Both the position numbers and the translations under genes were made by a program. This document shows positions 38,371 through 47,982 of a stretch of DNA of 64,000 nt, one piece after another. The DNA lies in assembly GCA_031292275.1 (NCBI GenBank), contig JARLHL010000110.1, forward strand, positions 38,921 to 102,920. The letters run 5' to 3'. Below the pieces are notes generated by a model, which saw nothing but the letters and a program-made list of their open reading frames with translations, was not told the origin of the DNA and did no database searches. Numbering within the stretch: the stretch's first letter is position 1; each line of letters starts with the position of its first letter. The stretch is from Desulfocapsaceae bacterium (GTDB lineage Bacteria; Desulfobacterota; Desulfobulbia; Desulfobulbales; Desulfocapsaceae).

Positions 38371-38805
38371 TTATTGAAGAAGTGATTTTTTCAGGATCAG
38401 GGCATCATCCTGAGGATTGCTGTAATATTGTCTGCGACAGCCGACAGTGAGGTATCCAAGTTTCTGATACAGACGGATGGCGGCCATATTGGCCGCCCGC
38501 ACCTCCAGAAAGACAGCCTCGGCACCCTGGTCCCGGCAGAGACCCTCTAGATGAAGCAGCAAGGCTGTTGCCGCGCCGCGCTGCCGCATCAAGGGACTGA
38601 CGGCGATTTTCAAAAGTTCCGCGTCCTGTCCCGTCATGGCGCAGCACCACCCCGCTACGGCCTCTCCGCACACTGCTACCAGCTGCACCCCCTGCGGTCG
38701 CCCAAGCTCTGCGGCAATGAGCGCTTCAGACCATGGCGAGGGAGAGGCCTGCTCAATGGCCGCAACCGCGGCCACTTCACTACGGCGCATCGGCCTGATG
38801 GCCAC
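38371..38805 (-). CDS. rimI: RimI-like ribosomal protein S18-alanine N-acetyltransferase
   Basis: 144-residue GNAT acetyltransferase. IRPMRRSEVAAVAAIEQ, SPWSE, AELLKIAVSPLMRQRGAATALL (acetyl-CoA motif A, Q/RxxGxA), FLEVRAANMAAIRLYQKLGY and RRQYYSNPQDDALIL agree with RimI. No ATG is well placed; the GTG at 38805 gives a normal N-terminus and touches the gap stop. It is inserted between gap and pgk, an unusual place. The exact acceptor (S18, or other) is inferred. Confidence 0.85.
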   Translation of the reverse strand: MAIRPMRRSEVAAVAAIEQASPSPWSEALIAAELGRPQGVQLVAVCGEAVAGWCCAMTGQDAELLKIAVSPLMRQRGAATALLLHLEGLCRDQGAEAVFLEVRAANMAAIRLYQKLGYLTVGCRRQYYSNPQDDALILKKSLLQ

Positions 38806-38809
38806 CGTT

Positions 38810-40030
38810 CTAGAGCATCTTGCCTGCAACCTGAACAGTCAGATCACCCAGCATATTGGTATAACTCCCCAACTCATTATCGTACCAGCCGTAGACGACG
38901 GCCTGGGTAACAGGGACCTCCAGGATCGGATTCAGATCAGCGGGAAGCTGTCTTCCGCCCAGAGTCTTTTTTAGATTGACCTGTATGGATGCCGTGCGGG
39001 TATGGGTCTCTGTCCCCTCAATTACCGTAGCTGCCCGGGGAACGCCAATGATGTCCGAGGAGACGTTCTGTTCCTCACTATAGACAAGATATTTGTTATT
39101 GGCTGAAAATTCACGATAAATCGAGTTGATGTAATCCCTCTTGATCGGATGTTCATAGTCATCCTGGAGGTTCAGGACTAGGACGATCAGGGATCCGGTC
39201 GAGGTGGGAATACGCACGGATTCGGCTATAAAGCCAATGGATTTCATCTCGGGTATGACGAGGGAAAGGGCCTTAGCGGCACCCGTGGTCGTCAGGATGA
39301 TATTATTCAGGATCGACCGGTTCTTGCGCATATCTGTGGCCCCCGATCCTGGCAGCCGGTCGAGGACCTGCTGGCTCCCGGTGGCGGCATGGACGGTAAC
39401 CATGGAGGCGCTGAGGAAGTTCTCGGAACCGATGGTCTCCATCAGCGGTTTGATCATGTAGGACAGACAGGTGGTCGTACAGGATGCTGCGGAGATCAGA
39501 GAGTGTTTCGACGGGACGTAGTCTTCGTCGTTAATCCCCATTACAGTGGTGATAGCATCCTCGGGCATATCCAGGCCCTTGGATTTGATCTTGAACGGAG
39601 CGGAGAGGATCACTTTTTCAGCGCCGGCCTGCAGATGCCCGCGCAGCGCCCCTTTGGCCGCGTCGGTGTCCGTCGTCGGATCGCTGAAGACGCCCGTGGT
39701 ATCCACCACCAGCCGGACATCGTTTGCCTGCCAGGCAATATCCTTCGGATTGCGTGCAGTCCTCAGGACAGTGACAGGCATGCCGTTAATGCGCATGGTC
39801 CCGGCCTCGTTATCGATCTCTTCAATCACCCGTCCGCCCTTATGCCCGTGCAGATAGGCGCTGAGACGACCGTAGGAGGAGTCGCGCTCTATGGCAGCAG
39901 CCAGATGATCAAGACTTTTGCCGACCTCCCTGCCTATATTCACAACAATTCCTGAAAAATGCTGCCTTGAGACATGATGCCACAGAGAAAGCTTTCCGAT
40001 CCGGCCCAGGCCATTGATACCTAATTTCAT
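38810..40030 (-). CDS. gap: Glyceraldehyde-3-phosphate dehydrogenase
   Basis: 406-residue GAPDH. MKLGINGLGRIGKL NAD motif, catalytic Cys in SAASCTTTC, TVHAATGSQQVLD, and WYDNELGSYTNM at the C-terminus. It is about 70 residues longer than the normal 330-340; the extra residues are spread along the chain rather than at one end. Long GAPDHs of this type are known in some delta-type bacteria, possibly with altered cofactor or regulation. Start at 40030 has AAAGGAGAT upstream. Head of the gap-rimI-pgk-tpiA-secG run. Confidence 0.9.
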   Translation of the reverse strand: MKLGINGLGRIGKLSLWHHVSRQHFSGIVVNIGREVGKSLDHLAAAIERDSSYGRLSAYLHGHKGGRVIEEIDNEAGTMRINGMPVTVLRTARNPKDIAWQANDVRLVVDTTGVFSDPTTDTDAAKGALRGHLQAGAEKVILSAPFKIKSKGLDMPEDAITTVMGINDEDYVPSKHSLISAASCTTTCLSYMIKPLMETIGSENFLSASMVTVHAATGSQQVLDRLPGSGATDMRKNRSILNNIILTTTGAAKALSLVIPEMKSIGFIAESVRIPTSTGSLIVLVLNLQDDYEHPIKRDYINSIYREFSANNKYLVYSEEQNVSSDIIGVPRAATVIEGTETHTRTASIQVNLKKTLGGRQLPADLNPILEVPVTQAVVYGWYDNELGSYTNMLGDLTVQVAGKML

Positions 40031-40228
40031 AGCAATACATCTCCTTTCTGAGTAGAATGGCGTCGACGATGCTGGATATCTTCGGTTGCAAAATAATGCA
40101 ATGACGACAATTTGATGCACGAAACGCACATGGGGAATGTCCGGATATTAGCACTGGATTCGGCATTATGCAAATGAATTATTTCAACTTTAGTCGTTGA
40201 TTATCTTGAATATCTAACTAGTCAAACT

Positions 40229-40924
40229 ATGATTTTTCCAGTACCGCTGGAACCTGGAATCCTCCTGAAACGCTATAAACGTTTTCTGGCGGATATAGAG
40301 CTGGAAAACAATGAGCAGGTCACCGTCCATTGTCCGAACTCGGGCTCTATGCTCTCCTGCTCCGCCCCCGGGAGTCCGGTCCTCCTGTCCAGGTCGTCAA
40401 ACCCCAAAAGAAAGTATCCCCTCACCCTCGAAATGGTCCGGCACGGATCCACCTGGATCGGGATCAACACCTCTCTGACCAATCACCTGGTGGTAGAGGG
40501 GATAGGAAACGGTCAGATTGCCGAGCTGCGGAATGCCGACAGTATCCAGCGGGAGGTGAAGGTGTCCCAGGCCAGCAGACTCGATGTGATGCTGACCAAA
40601 GGGGCCCGGAAAATCTATGTTGAAATCAAGAGCTGCACCCTGGCGGAAGGAGGCTGCGCCATGTTTCCGGATGCCGTGACGGCACGGGGCACCAGACATC
40701 TGCGGGAGCTTGCCCGTCTGGTCGGACAAGGCGCAGAGGGGATCATTTTTTTTCTGGTCCAGCGTCTCGATGCCGATTCCTTCCGGCCTGCAGCCCATAT
40801 CGATCCGCTCTACGCCGAGACTCTCGTCCAAGTGCATCGCCAGGGGGTACAGATTCTGACATATCAGGCCGAGGTGCTGCCCCAGGGCATCAGGATCGTC
40901 TGCCCTCTTCCCTTTTCTCTTTAA
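40229..40924 (+). CDS. sfsA: SfsA family protein
   Basis: 231-residue Sfs[11 protein letters not shown] and the [20 protein letters not shown] segment lie in the N-terminal OB-like part; [20 protein letters not shown] and [15 protein letters not shown] carry the nuclease-like active residues of the restriction-endonuclease fold. SfsA was named for sugar fermentation and has since been linked to nuclease activity; its role is uncertain. It is divergent from gap and 22 bases before queC. Confidence 0.92.
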   Translation: MIFPVPLEPGILLKRYKRFLADIELENNEQVTVHCPNSGSMLSCSAPGSPVLLSRSSNPKRKYPLTLEMVRHGSTWIGINTSLTNHLVVEGIGNGQIAELRNADSIQREVKVSQASRLDVMLTKGARKIYVEIKSCTLAEGGCAMFPDAVTARGTRHLRELARLVGQGAEGIIFFLVQRLDADSFRPAAHIDPLYAETLVQVHRQGVQILTYQAEVLPQGIRIVCPLPFSL

Positions 40925-40946
40925 ATTTTACTCTCTTATACAGAAC

Positions 40947-41669
40947 ATGACACCAGAAACCATCCCGCAACCCAAGGCCGTTGTCCTCCTCAGTGGGGGG
41001 CTCGATTCCACAACCGTCCTGGCCATCGCCAGATCGCAAGGCTACGACTGCTTTTGTCTCAGCTTCAACTACGGGCAGAGGCAGTCCGTGGAGCTTGAGC
41101 GTGCCGCCCAGGTCGCCAAGGCCTATTCGGCCAGCAGACACCTTGTCCTGCACCTGGATCTCGACAAGATCGGCGGCTCAGCACTCACCGACAGCATTGA
41201 TGTACCGAAAGGGCAGGATGTCGACCATCCGGGCACAGACATCCCTATCACCTATGTCCCGGCCCGGAACACCATCCTTCTCGCCCACGCCGTGGCCTGG
41301 GCCGAGGTCATCGGGGCCGCAAACATCTTCATCGGGGTCAACGCAGTCGACTACTCAGGCTACCCGGACTGCCGCCCTGAATTTCTGGAGGCCTTCTGCA
41401 GGATGGCCAATCTGGGGACCAAGGCGGGGATCACGGGCACGTCGACCTTCGCCATCCAGGCCCCGCTTCTCCATATGTCCAAAGGGGAGATCATTCGCAA
41501 GGGAATCGAACTGGGAGTGGATTACAGCATGACCCACAGCTGCTATGACCCGCAGGGGGATAAGGCCTGCGGAAGATGCGATGCCTGCCTTCTCAGACTC
41601 AAGGGATTTGCCGAGGCGGGAGTCGCCGACCCCATCCGCTATGCAGGGGCGGAGACGGTAGGTCCCTGA
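40947..41669 (+). CDS. queC: 7-cyano-7-deazaguanine synthase QueC
   Basis: 240-residue ATP-dependent enzyme converting 7-carboxy-7-deazaguanine to preQ0 for queuosine. PP-loop [27 protein letters not shown] and [15 protein letters not shown]; zinc site formed by [15 protein letters not shown]. It works with QueH, encoded 8 kb upstream. Follows sfsA closely and probably shares its transcript. Converges on pyrC with about 95 bases between. Confidence 0.95.
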   Translation: MTPETIPQPKAVVLLSGGLDSTTVLAIARSQGYDCFCLSFNYGQRQSVELERAAQVAKAYSASRHLVLHLDLDKIGGSALTDSIDVPKGQDVDHPGTDIPITYVPARNTILLAHAVAWAEVIGAANIFIGVNAVDYSGYPDCRPEFLEAFCRMANLGTKAGITGTSTFAIQAPLLHMSKGEIIRKGIELGVDYSMTHSCYDPQGDKACGRCDACLLRLKGFAEAGVADPIRYAGAETVGP

Positions 41670-41694
41670 CCGCAGGGCAGCAAGCCGGTCCCAA

Positions 41695-41726
41695 GGCCGG
41701 AAGACCGGCCGAGACACCTTTTTTTT
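41695..41726 (+). terminator. Weak candidate terminator after queC
   Basis: GGCCGG (41695-41700), AAGA loop, CCGGCC (41705-41710), then eight other bases and a run of eight T (41719-41726). The gap before the T run makes it imperfect. Confidence 0.3.
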
Positions 41727-41763
41727 ATACCGGAGGCAGACTGAAGATTGCCGTATTCAGGGA

Positions 41764-43038
41764 TTACAGTCCGTTGTGGGTGATCCTGCCGCCAACGAGC
41801 GTCAGCACAGCCCTCCCCTGCAGCTTCCAACCGATAAAGGGGGAATTGCGGGATTTTGAAATGATGGTTTCCTCGGTGTAGACAAACTGCCTGTCAGGAT
41901 CGATCACCGTAATATCAGCCACTTCCCCAATGGCAAGCGAACCGCCGGGGACGCCGAGAATACGGGCAGGCGCCACGGACATCAGTTCCACCAGCCGTCC
42001 TGCGCTGATCAATCCGTCCCGGACCAGAGCCAGACTCAACGGCAGGGATGTCTCCAGACCGATAATCCCGTTGGCGGCATGATCGAACTCCACGCTCTTT
42101 TCAAGGACTGAATGCGGGGCATGATCCGTGGCGATGGCATCCAGAGTGCCATCCTGCAGCGCCAGCCGGATCTTCTGCCGATCCAGTTCACTGCGCAGGG
42201 GCGGGTTCATCTTGGCATTGGTGTCGTAGCCCTCCACGGCCGCATCGGTCAGCGTGAAGTAATGCGGCGAGGTCTCGGCAGTCACCCGGACCCCGCGGTC
42301 TTTGGCGAACCGGATCACATCGACAGAATCGCCGGTACTGACATGGGCGATATGCACAGAGGCCCCGGTCAGTTCAGCCAGGGCCAGTTCACGAAAAACC
42401 GCAATGCTCTCCGCAGCGTTGGGAATTCCCTTGAGCCCCAGTCGAGTTGAAACAACACTCTCGTTCATGGAACCGTTGTGACTGAGCGAACTCTCCTCGG
42501 AATGGGAGATCACCAGCAGGTTGTGGCTCGATGCATACTCCATGGCCCGGCGCATGAGCTGGCTATCGACAACGGGGCGGCCATCATCGCTCAAGGCCGC
42601 CACCCCAGCCATTTTCATCTCACCGTATTCGGCAAGCTCCGAACCATTGCTGCCTTTGCTTATTGCCCCAACCGGATAGACCCGGGCCGCTGCCCCGACA
42701 GCCTTTTCCAGGATAAAACGGGTCACCGAAGCATTATCGTTAATGGGATTGGTATTGGGCATACAGGCAACCGCTGTAAAACCGCCGGCGGCGGCGGCGG
42801 CCGTCCCCGATTCAATGGTCTCCTTGTATTCCTGACCGGGCTCCCGCAGATGGACATGCATATCGATCAGCCCCGGTACCACCCATTTTCCATCGAGGTC
42901 GTAAACCAGGGCATCAACCGGGATGCTATCGCCCGGCCCGGCGATGCAGCCGTCTTTGATCCAGACATCTACCTGCGCATCGACGGAATTGACCGGATCT
43001 ATCAAGCGCCCGTTTTTTAATATGATTAATGTATTCAT
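41764..43038 (-). CDS. pyrC: Dihydroorotase
   Basis: 424-residue amidohydrolase closing carbamoyl aspartate to dihydroorotate in pyrimidine synthesis. Metal site DMHVHLREPGQE, the carbamylated-lysine region, MPNTNPIND, ISHSEE and IATDHAPH are visible. The sequence is the long (class I, PyrC-like of Gram-positive type) form. Follows pyrB by 13 bases on the same strand: pyrB-pyrC operon downstream of lepB. Confidence 0.95.
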   Translation of the reverse strand: MNTLIILKNGRLIDPVNSVDAQVDVWIKDGCIAGPGDSIPVDALVYDLDGKWVVPGLIDMHVHLREPGQEYKETIESGTAAAAAGGFTAVACMPNTNPINDNASVTRFILEKAVGAAARVYPVGAISKGSNGSELAEYGEMKMAGVAALSDDGRPVVDSQLMRRAMEYASSHNLLVISHSEESSLSHNGSMNESVVSTRLGLKGIPNAAESIAVFRELALAELTGASVHIAHVSTGDSVDVIRFAKDRGVRVTAETSPHYFTLTDAAVEGYDTNAKMNPPLRSELDRQKIRLALQDGTLDAIATDHAPHSVLEKSVEFDHAANGIIGLETSLPLSLALVRDGLISAGRLVELMSVAPARILGVPGGSLAIGEVADITVIDPDRQFVYTEETIISKSRNSPFIGWKLQGRAVLTLVGGRITHNGL

Positions 43039-43051
43039 AGCACCTTGTGTA

Positions 43052-44008
43052 TTACCCGTCGCTGTTTCTTTCGCCGCCCAGGACCAGATACAGCAGGGCC
43101 ATGCGGACCGCTACGCCGTTCGTCACCTGATCCATGATGACGGACCTCGGTCCATCGGCCACATCGGGATTCAACTCCACCCCCCGGTTAATTGGCCCGG
43201 GATGCATGATCAGCACATCGGCCTTGGCCCGTTCCAGCAGCGCCCGGTTGATCCCGAAGAAGGCTGAGTATTCGCGCAAGGATGGGATCAGCGGATCTTT
43301 GAGCCGTTCATGCTGGATACGCAGGGCCATGACCACATCTGCCCCATCCACCGCCTCAGCTATACTGCCGCAGACCTGGGCCCCAAGCTGTTCAATCCCT
43401 GAAGGCATGAAGGTTGCCGGTCCGGCTACCCTCACCCTTGCGCCGAGCTTGGTAAATCCGATTATATCCGACCGGGCAACCCGACTGTGGGCAATATCGC
43501 CGATAATGGCGATTGTCAGGCCTTCAATTTTCCCTTTGTGCTCGATAACGGTCATCATATCCAGCAATCCCTGGCTCGGATGCTCGTGGGCTCCATCCCC
43601 GGCATTGATGATCGAAGCGTTGATATGACGGGACAGCAACAGGGGCGCCCCAGAGCTGGCATGGCGGATGATGATGATATCCGGCTTCATTGCCTCCAGG
43701 TTCCTGGCGGTATCAATGAGGGTCTCACCCTTGGTGGTGGAACTCATTGAAGCGGCAATATTGAAGGTATCCGCGCTCATCCTCTTGGCGGCAATTTCAA
43801 AGGAGAGCCGGGTCCGGGTGGAAGACTCAAAAAAAAAGTTGATGATCGTCTTTCCCCGCAGGGTCGGAACCTTTTTTATAGGCCGCTCAGATATCTCCTT
43901 AAAGGAGCGGGCCGTAGACAGGATATGGAAAATATCTTCGACCGAAAGCTGTTCAATGCCCAATATATGCCTGTGCCTGAAGATATAGTCGTTTTTTCCT
44001 GTTGTCAC
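43052..44008 (-). CDS. pyrB: Aspartate carbamoyltransferase catalytic subunit
   Basis: 318-residue catalytic chain that joins carbamoyl phosphate and aspartate. [13 protein letters not shown] and [15 protein letters not shown] (carbamoyl phosphate site), [16 protein letters not shown], and [23 protein letters not shown] (aspartate side). No pyrI regulatory chain is adjacent, so it may pair with PyrC as in class A/B complexes. Between lepB and pyrC. Confidence 0.95.
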   Translation of the reverse strand: MTTGKNDYIFRHRHILGIEQLSVEDIFHILSTARSFKEISERPIKKVPTLRGKTIINFFFESSTRTRLSFEIAAKRMSADTFNIAASMSSTTKGETLIDTARNLEAMKPDIIIIRHASSGAPLLLSRHINASIINAGDGAHEHPSQGLLDMMTVIEHKGKIEGLTIAIIGDIAHSRVARSDIIGFTKLGARVRVAGPATFMPSGIEQLGAQVCGSIAEAVDGADVVMALRIQHERLKDPLIPSLREYSAFFGINRALLERAKADVLIMHPGPINRGVELNPDVADGPRSVIMDQVTNGVAVRMALLYLVLGGERNSDG

Positions 44009-44020
44009 GAAGAGGACTCT

Positions 44021-44665
44021 TTAGTGAATTATTGAACCGAAACGACCCCAGCGGATTGTCGTAAACCGACTGAAAGAAAAAAGAGGTGTATCAAGATCCC
44101 ATGACCAGTAAATGATAGAGGCCTTGCCAAGAATATCACGCTGATCGACAAAACCCCAGAAACGGCTGTCATAACTGTTGTCCCGATTGTCTCCCATCAC
44201 GAATATATTTCCAGCGGGAACCTTGACGGGGCCGAAATTGTCCCTCGGTCCTTCAGCCGCGGACATTACAAAATTGGTGAGATACTGGGCGTGAGGCTCT
44301 TCGACAAGCTGGTCGTTGACGAAGACCTTCTTATCCCTGACCTGGATCGTATCCCCTGCAGTCCCGACAATCCTCTTGATATAATCGACACTTCTGTCCT
44401 TCGGAAACCGAAAGACCACCACATCACCGTGCCTGGGTTTTCCAACGGGGATCAGAACGTTTCCGGTAAAGGGATTTCTCACACCATAGATGAACTTATT
44501 CACCAGCAGGTGATCACCAATCTGGAGGGTTGGCAGCATGGATCCGGAGGGGATTTTAAAGGCCTGAAAAATAAAGGTTCGAATGAAAAGTGCTAAAAGA
44601 ACGGCAATTACAATTGCCTCCAGATATTCTCTCCATATGGATTTGGGACTGTCGCTGACGGTCAA
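44021..44665 (-). CDS. lepB: Signal peptidase I
   Basis: 214-residue inner-membrane serine protease removing signal peptides. N-terminal transmembrane segment (about 12-30), catalytic Ser in FKIPSGSMLPTL, catalytic Lys in YIKRIVGTAGD, and the GDNRDNSYDSRFWG box. The start is TTG at 44665, with GAGG eight bases before. Precedes pyrB by 12 bases. Confidence 0.93.
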   Translation of the reverse strand: MTVSDSPKSIWREYLEAIVIAVLLALFIRTFIFQAFKIPSGSMLPTLQIGDHLLVNKFIYGVRNPFTGNVLIPVGKPRHGDVVVFRFPKDRSVDYIKRIVGTAGDTIQVRDKKVFVNDQLVEEPHAQYLTNFVMSAAEGPRDNFGPVKVPAGNIFVMGDNRDNSYDSRFWGFVDQRDILGKASIIYWSWDLDTPLFSFSRFTTIRWGRFGSIIH

Positions 44666-44818
44666 ATCAAGTACCTCGCGGTTACATAAAGGATCAGTTT
44701 TTTATACTCATGCCTGAAGGAACCGCTTAAAATTACCGCATAGAGGGGACAATTACAAGTCGGATTCACACAAATGATATAAATTCGGATAGTTCCTAGG
44801 TAAAAATTTTTGAACATC

Positions 44819-44857
44819 CCTCCATACAACATGCAGAGGATGCATGTTGTATGGAGG
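44819..44857. repeat. Perfect 17-bp inverted repeat upstream of pilM
   Basis: Arms 44819-44835 and 44841-44857 are exactly complementary (CCTCCATACAACATGCA and its reverse complement) around GAGGA. No T run follows closely on either strand, so it is more likely an RNA or DNA regulatory structure than a plain terminator. Confidence 0.7.
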
Positions 44858-44884
44858 CTACATATTGTAGGAATGGGTATCATG

Positions 44885-44900
44885 CTTGATTGGAATCAAG
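44885..44900. repeat. Palindrome CTTGATTGGAATCAAG
   Basis: Seven-base arms around GG, lying 28 bases after the long hairpin and about 50 bases before the candidate pilM promoter; looks like a repressor or activator site. Confidence 0.4.
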
Positions 44901-45081
44901 TATTAACTCACTGTAAAAAATCAAAATTAATCAGTTTTTTTTTGCCTTTTCTTGACAAAAGTTTTTTTTTATGGCCTAAATGAAACTCACTACAACATCT
45001 ACATTAGGTGGTATCTAGGCGATAGTACTGACAAGTTTTTCTCTTTTTTTAAAAAAAAACCAGGATATTAACCGAATAGTC

Positions 45082-46140
45082 ATGAATCTGCCGTTTTTAT
45101 CTCGAGAACAGTTGGTAATTGGTGTCGATATAGGCTCCCATGCAGTCAAAGTCTGTCAACTGAAACGGACAGAACAGGGGTATGCTGTCGTTACCCTGGG
45201 AAGTTCGATCCTGCCTGAAGGTGCAGTTGACGACGGAGCCCTGAATGACCCTGAGGCTGTCGGCAAGACCATTACGGAGCTCTTCAAGAATCTCAAGATT
45301 AAAAGCAAGAAAGTGGGTTTTTCCATCTCCGGCTATTCCGTTATTGTCAAGAAGGTCAACCTCAATGTCATGGATGATGACAAGCTGGAAGAGCATATCA
45401 TGGCTGAGGCTGAACAATATATTCCCTTTGATATCGATGACGTTTATCTTGATTTCCAGGACCTTAAGACCAATACTCCGGAATCCGAAAGAACCGACGT
45501 CATGCTTGTTGCGGCAAAAAAGGAAATCGTCGATGGATATCTTGAGATGCTCCAGGGGCTGGGACTACAGCCGGTTATCGTAGATGTCGACGGCTTCGCC
45601 CTGGAAAACACGTACGAATATAACCACCCGAAAAATGAGAATGTCGCCTTGGTGGATATCGGCGCCTCCAAAATGAATATCAACATTTTGACCGGTGGTA
45701 TTTCTGTTGTCGCCCGTGATATCGTCGTCGGCAGCAGACAATTGACAGACCAGATTCAAAACACGTTTGATCTGGACTACGAAGAGGCAGAGGCATTGAA
45801 ACTCGGGTATCTTCCCGCAGGCGACAAACAGTCCCAGATTGAGGCAATTTTCACCTCGACCTGTACACAATGGGTCCTGGAGATCAAAAAGGCAATAGAC
45901 CTTTACCATTCAAACCACCCGGACGAACCCCTGACAAAACTCGTCCTCAGCGGCGGCGGCGCCAAGGTCAGCGGCTTGACGGATTTTCTGGTCAGCGAGA
46001 CATCCCTGCCGGTTGAGCTTTTTAATCCGTTTGAAAATATGGTTGTCAATTCTAAAAAAATCGATCCTGAATACCTGAAAGTCATAGGTCCGGAAATGGC
46101 TATTGCGACGGGTATCGCGATCAGGCCGTCAGCAGTATAA
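45082..46140 (+). CDS. pilM: Type IV pilus assembly protein PilM
   Basis: 352-residue actin-like cytoplasmic ATPase-fold protein that binds PilN. LVIGVDIGSHAVKVCQL phosphate motif, SGYSVIVKKVN, AEQYIPFDIDDV, VALVDIGASKMNINIL and the LSGGGAKVSGL motif match PilM. First gene of pilM-N-O-P followed by secretin-type genes, as in type IV pilus systems. Confidence 0.95.
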   Translation: MNLPFLSREQLVIGVDIGSHAVKVCQLKRTEQGYAVVTLGSSILPEGAVDDGALNDPEAVGKTITELFKNLKIKSKKVGFSISGYSVIVKKVNLNVMDDDKLEEHIMAEAEQYIPFDIDDVYLDFQDLKTNTPESERTDVMLVAAKKEIVDGYLEMLQGLGLQPVIVDVDGFALENTYEYNHPKNENVALVDIGASKMNINILTGGISVVARDIVVGSRQLTDQIQNTFDLDYEEAEALKLGYLPAGDKQSQIEAIFTSTCTQWVLEIKKAIDLYHSNHPDEPLTKLVLSGGGAKVSGLTDFLVSETSLPVELFNPFENMVVNSKKIDPEYLKVIGPEMAIATGIAIRPSAV

Positions 46141-46166
46141 CAGGCTTTCATCATTTAGGTATACTT

Positions 46167-46748
46167 ATGCTCAGGATCAACCTGCTCCCCATCAGACAGC
46201 TCAAAAAACGAGCGAAGGCCAAGAATGAAATTGCCATCTTTGGGGTTGTTTTTTTGTGTTTGATTGTGGTCCTTATTTTTATCGGTTTAATCCAGGGGCA
46301 TAAAATCAGCACCATCGAGTCCACCATCGCGAAACTGACCCAGGAACAGCAGAAGCTCACTCCTGAAATTGCCGCAGTCGACCGATTAAAAAAAGACAAA
46401 ATAGAGCTTGAGAGGAAGATATCGATCATACACAACCTGAAGGCCGAGTCATCCCTGACTGTTCATATCCTCGATGAGATCGCTAATGCCGTTGACAACA
46501 GCCGCATGTGGCTCACTTCTTTGAGCCAGCAGGGTGGCACGCTTATGCTAACAGGCATAGCCCTTGATAACCAATCGGTTGCCCAGTTTATGGATACATT
46601 GAAAAAGTCCCCTTTTGTCCAGAGTGTCGAACTTTCCAATTCATCGCTTAAGAAAATTGCCGACAGGAATCTTAAGGAGTTTTCTCTCACCTGCGTCATT
46701 GCGGCACCGCAGAGTGCGCAGGATCAGGCGCTTACGAAGGAAAAATAG
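46167..46748 (+). CDS. pilN: Type IV pilus assembly protein PilN
   Basis: 193-residue inner-membrane protein. It begins with the PilN motif MLRINLLPIRQ, which inserts in PilM, then one transmembrane helix (about 22-44), a coiled coil (45-95) and a ferredoxin-like periplasmic domain. In the alignment complex it partners PilO. Located 26 bases after pilM. Confidence 0.92.
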   Translation: MLRINLLPIRQLKKRAKAKNEIAIFGVVFLCLIVVLIFIGLIQGHKISTIESTIAKLTQEQQKLTPEIAAVDRLKKDKIELERKISIIHNLKAESSLTVHILDEIANAVDNSRMWLTSLSQQGGTLMLTGIALDNQSVAQFMDTLKKSPFVQSVELSNSSLKKIADRNLKEFSLTCVIAAPQSAQDQALTKEK

Positions 46749-46784
46749 ATTTCATTCAACGCATATCATTCAGAAGATAACCGT

Positions 46785-47414
46785 ATGAAAATGAGTAATA
46801 CTGCCATTGCATCCTTTATAGATCAACGATATCTGCCGCTTGAACAGAAGTACAAAATTGTGATTGCGGTGTCAGTTTTATTGCTCACTGTCGTCTTGTT
46901 CTATTTTCTTCTTTTCCAGTCCAACAGCGAGCAGATAGCTACACTGTCCGCTCAACAGGCAACGCTCGAGACCAAATTGAAGGAGATCAGGACAATCCTG
47001 CAGAACCGCCCCAAACTCCAGCACGACCTGGATGAAACGAAGGCGGTCTTCGAAGAAGCCTCAAAATTATTGCCGAAGGAAAAAGAGATACCGAAACTGC
47101 TGTCCGACATCTCTTCAGTGGGGCGGACAGCAGGTCTGGATTTTCTTTCCTTTAAACCCCAGACGGACGTTCCGAAGGACTTCTACTCAGAAATTCCCAT
47201 AGAAATAGATCTGATCGGACCATACCACAATGTTGGTTTTTTCTTTGATCAGGTGAGCAGGCTTGACCGGATTGTGTCGGTTCTCAATGTTAAAATGGGT
47301 ACACCAAAAAAAGAAGGCAATGAAATGCTGCTGAATTCATCCTGCAGGCTGATAACGTACCGTTTTACAAATATTGAGCTCCCGAAAAACAACTCGACAA
47401 ACACAAAGAAATGA
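46785..47414 (+). CDS. pilO: Type IV pilus assembly protein PilO
   Basis: 209-residue inner-membrane protein: short cytoplasmic part, one transmembrane helix (about 24-44), a coiled coil (45-85) and a ferredoxin-like fold in the periplasm with LPKEKEIPKLLSDISSVG. Forms heterodimers with PilN. Between pilN and pilP. Confidence 0.9.
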   Translation: MKMSNTAIASFIDQRYLPLEQKYKIVIAVSVLLLTVVLFYFLLFQSNSEQIATLSAQQATLETKLKEIRTILQNRPKLQHDLDETKAVFEEASKLLPKEKEIPKLLSDISSVGRTAGLDFLSFKPQTDVPKDFYSEIPIEIDLIGPYHNVGFFFDQVSRLDRIVSVLNVKMGTPKKEGNEMLLNSSCRLITYRFTNIELPKNNSTNTKK

Positions 47415-47424
47415 GCGGTATGTT

Positions 47425-47982
47425 ATGAAAATCTTTTCTAAACAAATTCGTATATTATGGCCCGGCATACTGTATATTTCCTTTATTGTCTGTTCCGTGG
47501 CCTCTGCTCTCACGAATACAAATGCTGCTCTCCCTCCTCAAGATGCCGATCCTGGAATCACTCCGGCACCACCGCAAGAATCTGCTGATCTGATGTCTTC
47601 CGCGAGCAATGCCTTTCGTTACCGCCTGGAAGGCCGGTCTGATCCGTTCGTACCGTTTATTTCTGATAAGACTGAAGAAGGCCTGAATCCTAATGATATC
47701 GTTGATGGCGAAGAACAGCTCACTGGAATGCAGTTATTTGAACCAGGACAGCTTACCCTGGTAGCCCTTGTTACCACACCTGATCAAAAATTTGCAATGG
47801 TCGAGGATGTAACGGGAAAGGGCTACATTATTAAAGAAGGCACCAAGATAGGGAGAAGGGGAATCGTTCAGGAAATTGTCCCCAACAAGGTTATCATCGA
47901 AGAAACTGCAATGACACGTGCAGGAAAAAAGCTAATAAGTGACACTGTCATGGTCTTAAGAAAAGAGGAGAAAAATAAATAA
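47425..47982 (+). CDS. pilP: Type IV pilus assembly protein PilP
   Basis: 185-residue periplasmic protein linking PilNO to the secretin. Signal/anchor segment at 9-30 without a clear lipobox, a proline-rich linker, then the PilP beta domain: YRLEGRSDPFVPF, and EPGQLTLVALVTTPDQKFAM, GKGYIIKEGTKIG. The chosen ATG at 47425 lies just after pilO; a longer frame starts inside pilO. The last A of its stop codon is the first base of the next start (TAATG). Confidence 0.9.
   Translation: MKIFSKQIRILWPGILYISFIVCSVASALTNTNAALPPQDADPGITPAPPQESADLMSSASNAFRYRLEGRSDPFVPFISDKTEEGLNPNDIVDGEEQLTGMQLFEPGQLTLVALVTTPDQKFAMVEDVTGKGYIIKEGTKIGRRGIVQEIVPNKVIIEETAMTRAGKKLISDTVMVLRKEEKNK

Larger units (their letters stand above)
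44666..45081. other. Divergent region lepB/pilM with palindromes
   Basis: No gene. It contains a long perfect hairpin at 44819-44857, a 16-base palindrome at 44885-44900, and TTGACA at 44952-44957 followed after 18-19 bases by TAAAT, a possible but weak sigma-70 promoter for pilM. The pilM side is AT-rich with long T and A runs just before the start. Confidence 0.5.
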
